DNA of 10,602 bases from Candidatus Krumholzibacteriia bacterium. GTDB taxonomy: Bacteria > Krumholzibacteriota > Krumholzibacteriia > G020349025. The stretch lies in assembly GCA_035649275.1 (NCBI GenBank), contig DASRJW010000017.1, forward strand, positions 1-10,602. The letters run 5' to 3'. Positions 6,875 through 10,602 of this stretch are shown here, one piece after another; positions within the stretch are counted from its first letter, which is position 1, and every line of letters begins with the position of its first letter. The position numbers and the translations under genes were made by a program. The notes beneath the pieces were generated by a model. That model saw only the letters and a list, made by a program, of their open reading frames with translations, did no database searches and had not been told where the DNA came from.

Positions 6875-8413
6875 ATGCAGCTCGGCTTCGTCATCGATCA
6901 AACCCGGTGCATCGGCTGCCACGCCTGCACCGTGGCCTGCAAGGCCGAGAACGACGTCCCCCTTGGCGCCTTCCGCACCTGGGTGAAGTACACCGAGACA
7001 GGCGATTTCCCGGCGGTCAAGCGCCACTTCACCGTGTTGCGCTGCAACCAGTGCACCGACGCACCGTGCGTGCAGATCTGCCCGGTCTCGGCGCTCGAAA
7101 AGCGCGCCGACGGCATCGTGGACGTGGATCCGGCCGTCTGCATCGGTTGCAAGGGCTGCCTGCAAGCCTGCCCGTACGATGCGCTTTACATCCACCCAGG
7201 AAACGGCACGGCGCAGAAGTGTCACTTCTGCGCCCATCGGGTCGAGCGCGGCCTGGCGCCAGCCTGCGCCATCGTCTGCCCGACAGAGGCGATCATCCCC
7301 GGCGACTTCCACGACCCCGAAAGCCGGGTGGCGAAGATGCGTCGCGAAGAGGAGCTGGTGGCGCGCAAGACCGAGGCACGCACCGGACCCAACGTCTATT
7401 ACAAAGAAGCTCACGTCACCGGAGTCGAGCCCCTGGCCGCCAACGCGGCGGGCGGATTCCTGTGGGCGAACCAGATCCCAGGCGTGCAGCTCGATGCCCA
7501 GACCTTCGAAGCACTGGAGCGTCGTGCCGAAGGGCGGACGGTGTACGACGTCGCCCACCTGCCGGCCTGGGGCGGGAAGGTGACGAGCTATCTCTTCACC
7601 AAGTCTCTCGCCGCCGGTGTGGTATTGGCTGGCGCGTTCCTGGTGCCGTCGGTGCGGCGCGAAGGCGGAAGCAGCGCGGTCTGGGTTCCGTTCCTCTCCC
7701 TCCTCTTCCTGCTCGCGACGGCTGTTCTCTTGGTGGCGGACCTGAAGCGGCCCGAGCGCTTCTATTTCATCCTGCGGCGGCCCAACTGGAGTTCCTGGAT
7801 CGCCCGTGGCGCGGTCGTGCTCACCGCCTTCGGCGGCGTGGTGGTGGGGTGGATGGTGCTCCTCGGGGCGAACGCTGGCACCGGTTGGGGTGGCAACCTG
7901 TTACACGGAATCGTTCTCGGCCTCGCGGCGCTCTTGGCGGCGCTGTGCGCCGGATACACCGGCTGGCTCTTCGGTCAATCCCGCGGTCGCGTGCTGTGGA
8001 TGAAGCGCGGTTTGTGGCTGCATCTGATCGCACAGGCCGTGGTAGCGGGTGCGGCGCTGCTCATCTTGGTGGCGCCCTTCATCGGACTCGGTCTCGAAGC
8101 AATCGGGATCCTCCGGCGCGTGCTCATCGTCGGGCTCTTGTGGCATCTCGCCTTCACCCTCGTGGAAGCCAAGCTCGCGCCTCCCAAGCGGGAAGCAGAG
8201 TACGCTCGCGCCGCGCGGCTCGTGTCTCATGGGCCCTTCGCGCGCCGGCACTGGGTGGTGGGTGTCGGACTGGGGACCGTGGTAGCCATCGGTCTCGCCC
8301 TCTTTTTCATGCCGCCGCCACTCTGGGCCGCGGCGTCGCTCCTGGCGCTCTTGGGGCTCTACGTCGAAGAAGACATCCTGGTACGTGCCGGGCAAGCTTT
8401 GCCCATCAGTTGA
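6875..8413 (+). CDS. Four-cluster ferredoxin fused to an NrfD/PsrC-like membrane quinone module
   Basis: Combines in one 512-residue chain the electron-transfer and membrane-anchor subunits that are separate in DmsABC, PsrABC or NrfCD. Residues 1-140 carry sixteen Cys in four [4Fe-4S] motifs: C12/15/18/22, C57/60/65/69, C89/92/95/99 and C116/119/131/135. All four motifs are complete. A linker (about 140-235), containing TGPNVYYKEAH, leads to a membrane domain with about eight hydrophobic segments near 239-258, 268-288, 308-329, 341-360, 380-400, 411-430, 459-478 and 481-497. LKRPERFYFILRRPNWSSW (about 290-308) and the C-terminal VRAGQALPIS resemble NrfD/PsrC and DmsC-type anchors, which handle menaquinone or ubiquinone. 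There is no signal sequence, so the iron-sulfur domain probably faces the cytoplasm. The molybdoenzyme gene follows 16 bases later and is the expected electron partner. Start alternatives are 6851 and 6809, in the same frame, with weaker translation signals. Confidence 0.9.
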   Translation: MQLGFVIDQTRCIGCHACTVACKAENDVPLGAFRTWVKYTETGDFPAVKRHFTVLRCNQCTDAPCVQICPVSALEKRADGIVDVDPAVCIGCKGCLQACPYDALYIHPGNGTAQKCHFCAHRVERGLAPACAIVCPTEAIIPGDFHDPESRVAKMRREEELVARKTEARTGPNVYYKEAHVTGVEPLAANAAGGFLWANQIPGVQLDAQTFEALERRAEGRTVYDVAHLPAWGGKVTSYLFTKSLAAGVVLAGAFLVPSVRREGGSSAVWVPFLSLLFLLATAVLLVADLKRPERFYFILRRPNWSSWIARGAVVLTAFGGVVVGWMVLLGANAGTGWGGNLLHGIVLGLAALLAALCAGYTGWLFGQSRGRVLWMKRGLWLHLIAQAVVAGAALLILVAPFIGLGLEAIGILRRVLIVGLLWHLAFTLVEAKLAPPKREAEYARAARLVSHGPFARRHWVVGVGLGTVVAIGLALFFMPPPLWAAASLLALLGLYVEEDILVRAGQALPIS

Positions 8414-8417
8414 CGAC

Positions 8418-8422
8418 GGAGG
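8418..8422 (+). promoter_or_regulatory. Ribosome binding site choosing the second ATG of the molybdoenzyme gene
   Basis: GGAGG ends one base before the ATG at 8424 but 7 bases before the in-frame ATG at 8430. The second is therefore the likely start. The site lies in the 16-base gap after the ferredoxin-NrfD stop, which fits tight co-translation. Confidence 0.6.
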
Positions 8423-8429
8423 AATGACG

Positions 8430-10602
8430 ATGGCGGAGCGCGAGGAGCAGCGCGGATCGGGCCCCGAGGCGTCGCGCCCCGCGTCGCCGGGTCCTGAGGC
8501 GCCACGCCAGGGCCCATGGGAGCTCTCGGTCGCCCCGCCACCCGAGCGCTGGGACGACTGGGTGGAATGGGACGCGTCCGCCTGGCCCGAGCGGCGGGAG
8601 CGTCATTTCCAGTGCATCCCAACCATCTGTTTCAACTGCGAATCGGCTTGCGGACTGCTCGCATTCGTCGACAAGGCCACCGGCTCCATCGCGCGCTTCG
8701 AGGGCAACCCGGTGCACCCGGGTAGCCGCGGCCGCGTTTGCGCCAAGGGGCCGGCGACGCTCAATCAGATCCGCGATCCCGAGCGCATCCTCTATCCGCT
8801 GCGCCGGTCCGGACCGCGAGGATCGGGGCAATTCGTCCGCACCACGTGGCAAGAAGCGCTGCAGGACATCGCCGAGCGCATTCGCGCTGCCTTCGACGCC
8901 GGGCGGCACGACGGCGTCATGTACCACGTCGGACGCCCCGGGGATGACCACTTCGCCACCCGCATGTTGCAGGCCTGGGGCGTAGATGGGCACAACAGCC
9001 ACACCAACGTGTGCAGCTCCTCGGCGAGGCTCGGCTACGCCCTCTGGATGGGTGCCGATCGGCCGTCACCGGACTACCACGACACGCGCTTCATCCTGCT
9101 GCTCTCGTCGCATCTCGAGACCGGGCATTATTTCAATCCGCATGCCCAGCGCATCATGGATGCCAAGCAGGCCGGCGCTCGTATCGCCGTCGTGGACACG
9201 CGTCTCAGCAACACGGCCTCGCACGCAGATCTGTGGCTCGCGCCCTGGCCGGGGTCGGAAAGCGCCCTCCTTCTCGGCGTGGCGCGGGAGCTCCTGCGGA
9301 CGGGCCGCTGGAACCGCGACTTCGTCCGGCGCTGGGTGAACTGGCGGGAGTACCTGGCGGCCTGCGATCCCGGCGGGACGGGGACGTTCGAGCGCTTCGC
9401 CGAACGACTGCTGGAGGAGTACGCGGCCTTCACGCCGGAGTTCGTGGCGGAAGAGTGCCGCATGCCCGCCGACGTGGTGGAGAAGCTCGCGAACGAAATC
9501 GCCGCGGCGGGAACGCGCTTCGCGAGCCACTTGTGGCGTAACACCGCGAGCGGCAACCTCGGCGGCTGGCAGGTGGCGCGCTGTCTCTTCCTGCTCCATG
9601 TGTTGACGGGAAGCGTGGGGACGCCGGGAGGCGTCAATCCGAACACCTGGGACAAGTTCGTTCCCAAACCGAGCCTGGAGCCGCCCGCGGTCGGACGCTG
9701 GAACGAGCTCATCTGGCCGCGCGAGTACCCGCTCAGCCATTACGAGATGAGCTTCCTCCTGCCGCACCTGCTGCGTGAAAAGGACAGGAAGCTGGATGTC
9801 TACTTCACCCGCGTCTACAACCCGGTGTGGACGAATCCCGACGGCTGCTCCTGGATCGAAATGCTGGAGGACGAGGCGCGCGTGGGTTGCCACGTGGCGA
9901 TCACGCCCATCTGGTCGGAGACGGCGCAGTGGGCCGACTATGTGCTGCCCACGGGACTCGGGCCGGAACGGCACGATCTCATGAGCCAGGAAACGCATGC
10001 GGGCACCTGGATCGGTTTCCGGCAGCCCATCGAGCGCGAGCGCCGGCGGCGGGCGGGCGAAACGCCGACGACCACGCTGGGCATGAACCCGGGAGAAGTG
10101 TGGGAGGAAGCGGAGTTCTGGATCGCTCTCACCCACGCCATCGATCCGGACGGCAAGCGCGGCATCTTCCGCTACTACGAATCGAAGCGCGAACCTGGCC
10201 GGCCGGTGACTCTGGACGAGTACTACGCCGAGATCTTCGATAAGGCAGTGCCGGGTTTGCCCGAGGCGGCAGCACGCCACGGGCTCCAGCCACTCGATTA
10301 CATGCGGCGTTTCGGCGCCTTCGAGGTGCCCTACTCCGGCCAGGAACGTTACGAGAAGGAGAGCGCTGCCCCCCCCGCCACCGGAGCCGCGGGCGGGAAG
10401 CCGGCGAGCGCACGGGTGGCGCCACCCGCCGCGGCTGGCGTGCCGCAAGACGATGGCACTCAGCGTGCGGGGTTCAAGACACCCACCGGCCGTCTCGAGT
10501 TCTACTCGCCCACGCTCGCCGAGTGGGGATTCCCGGAGCACGTGCTCCCGGGTTACGTGCGTTCGCAGGTGCACTGGCGGAACCTCGAAGAAGGCGAGAT
10601 GA
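8430..10602 (+). CDS. Molybdopterin (bis-MGD) oxidoreductase catalytic subunit, 3' end outside the window
   Basis: Catalytic subunit of the DMSO reductase superfamily, expected to bind Mo or W with two pyranopterin guanine dinucleotides. The window holds 724 codons without a stop. Four Cys (67, 70, 74, 104; spacing x2, x3, x29) bind the proximal [4Fe-4S] cluster, followed by the family AKG. Cys195, in NVCSSSARLGY and followed by GADRP, is the likely Mo ligand; its surroundings resemble the C-x2-S-x3-GY-x4-G-x-D-x-P pattern of Nap/Nas nitrate reductases. Later family features are GSVGTPGGVNPNTW, WADYVLPTGLGPERHD and TPTGRLEFYS, where the C-terminal cofactor domain begins. Residues 1-62 are a Glu/Pro/Ser-rich tail with no twin-arginine signal. 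An Ala/Pro/Gly-rich segment occupies about 645-681. The ferredoxin-NrfD fusion upstream is its evident redox partner. Sulfur-compound, arsenic, selenium, nitrogen-oxide or organic substrates are all possible; I cannot assign one. The family call is very secure. Confidence 0.93.
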   Translation, partial: MAEREEQRGSGPEASRPASPGPEAPRQGPWELSVAPPPERWDDWVEWDASAWPERRERHFQCIPTICFNCESACGLLAFVDKATGSIARFEGNPVHPGSRGRVCAKGPATLNQIRDPERILYPLRRSGPRGSGQFVRTTWQEALQDIAERIRAAFDAGRHDGVMYHVGRPGDDHFATRMLQAWGVDGHNSHTNVCSSSARLGYALWMGADRPSPDYHDTRFILLLSSHLETGHYFNPHAQRIMDAKQAGARIAVVDTRLSNTASHADLWLAPWPGSESALLLGVARELLRTGRWNRDFVRRWVNWREYLAACDPGGTGTFERFAERLLEEYAAFTPEFVAEECRMPADVVEKLANEIAAAGTRFASHLWRNTASGNLGGWQVARCLFLLHVLTGSVGTPGGVNPNTWDKFVPKPSLEPPAVGRWNELIWPREYPLSHYEMSFLLPHLLREKDRKLDVYFTRVYNPVWTNPDGCSWIEMLEDEARVGCHVAITPIWSETAQWADYVLPTGLGPERHDLMSQETHAGTWIGFRQPIERERRRRAGETPTTTLGMNPGEVWEEAEFWIALTHAIDPDGKRGIFRYYESKREPGRPVTLDEYYAEIFDKAVPGLPEAAARHGLQPLDYMRRFGAFEVPYSGQERYEKESAAPPATGAAGGKPASARVAPPAAAGVPQDDGTQRAGFKTPTGRLEFYSPTLAEWGFPEHVLPGYVRSQVHWRNLEEGEM

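Noticed and set aside
6740-7558. N-terminal extension of the ACT protein to 410 residues
   Set aside because: The extra 273 residues are antisense to the ferredoxin gene and cross the promoter region. The ATG at 6739 has a good ribosome site and starts the ACT domain.
6907-8427. A 506-codon plus-strand frame overlapping the ferredoxin-NrfD gene
   Set aside because: It is a frame shadow with Arg/Pro-rich translation. The other frame carries sixteen ordered Cys and the membrane segments.
9066-10574. A 502-codon minus-strand frame
   Set aside because: It is antisense to the molybdoenzyme and has no recognisable motifs.
10593-10602. TGA at the right edge as the end of the molybdoenzyme
   Set aside because: It is out of frame: the codons read GAG ATG A.., so the gene continues beyond the window. 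The C-terminal cofactor domain has only begun here.

Overview
The window is a compact, gene-dense stretch of chromosomal DNA, roughly two-thirds G+C by eye. Synonymous third positions are mostly G or C, and this produces many long spurious antisense frames. It holds seven genes, two of them cut by the window edges. No RNA genes, insertion sequences, CRISPR arrays, integrases or phage genes were seen. The gene set suggests a Gram-negative, probably little-cultured lineage: a Pgi of the type also found fused to transaldolase, a DUF4301 protein, and a ferredoxin-NrfD fusion with a bis-MGD molybdoenzyme. Acidobacteriota, Gemmatimonadota, Eisenbacteria-like phyla or Myxococcota/'deltaproteobacteria' would all fit. 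The sequence alone does not decide.

Positions 1-6739, minus strand, read right to left in transcription order. First comes a 137-residue double-ACT protein (6326-6739). Then follow a 519-residue DUF4301 protein (4751-6310), an unusually long beta-ketoacyl synthase with intact Cys/His/His residues that most likely starts at a TTG codon (3005-4594), glucose-6-phosphate isomerase (1181-2929), and glucose-6-phosphate dehydrogenase, GTG start, whose 3' end lies outside (1-1156). Gaps are 15, 156, 75 and 24 bases, so these may form one or two operons. pgi and zwf act on the same metabolite, glucose-6-phosphate, and direct carbon between glycolysis and the oxidative pentose phosphate pathway. How the synthase, the DUF4301 protein and the ACT protein relate to them is not evident.

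Positions 6740-6874 form a divergent intergenic region with back-to-back sigma70-like promoter candidates. The leftward one is the better of the two (TTGCCA, 17 bases, GATACT).

Positions 6875-10602, plus strand, hold a two-gene redox operon. The first gene is a single polypeptide joining a four-cluster DmsB/PsrB-type ferredoxin to an NrfD/PsrC-like membrane domain. Sixteen bases later comes a DMSO-reductase-superfamily molybdopterin catalytic subunit that runs off the right edge. The catalytic subunit keeps its [4Fe-4S] cysteines and a probable Mo-ligand cysteine but has no Tat signal peptide. The complex is therefore predicted to be membrane-attached and cytoplasm-facing, exchanging electrons with quinone. 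Its substrate cannot be assigned from sequence. This is the most interesting part of the window.
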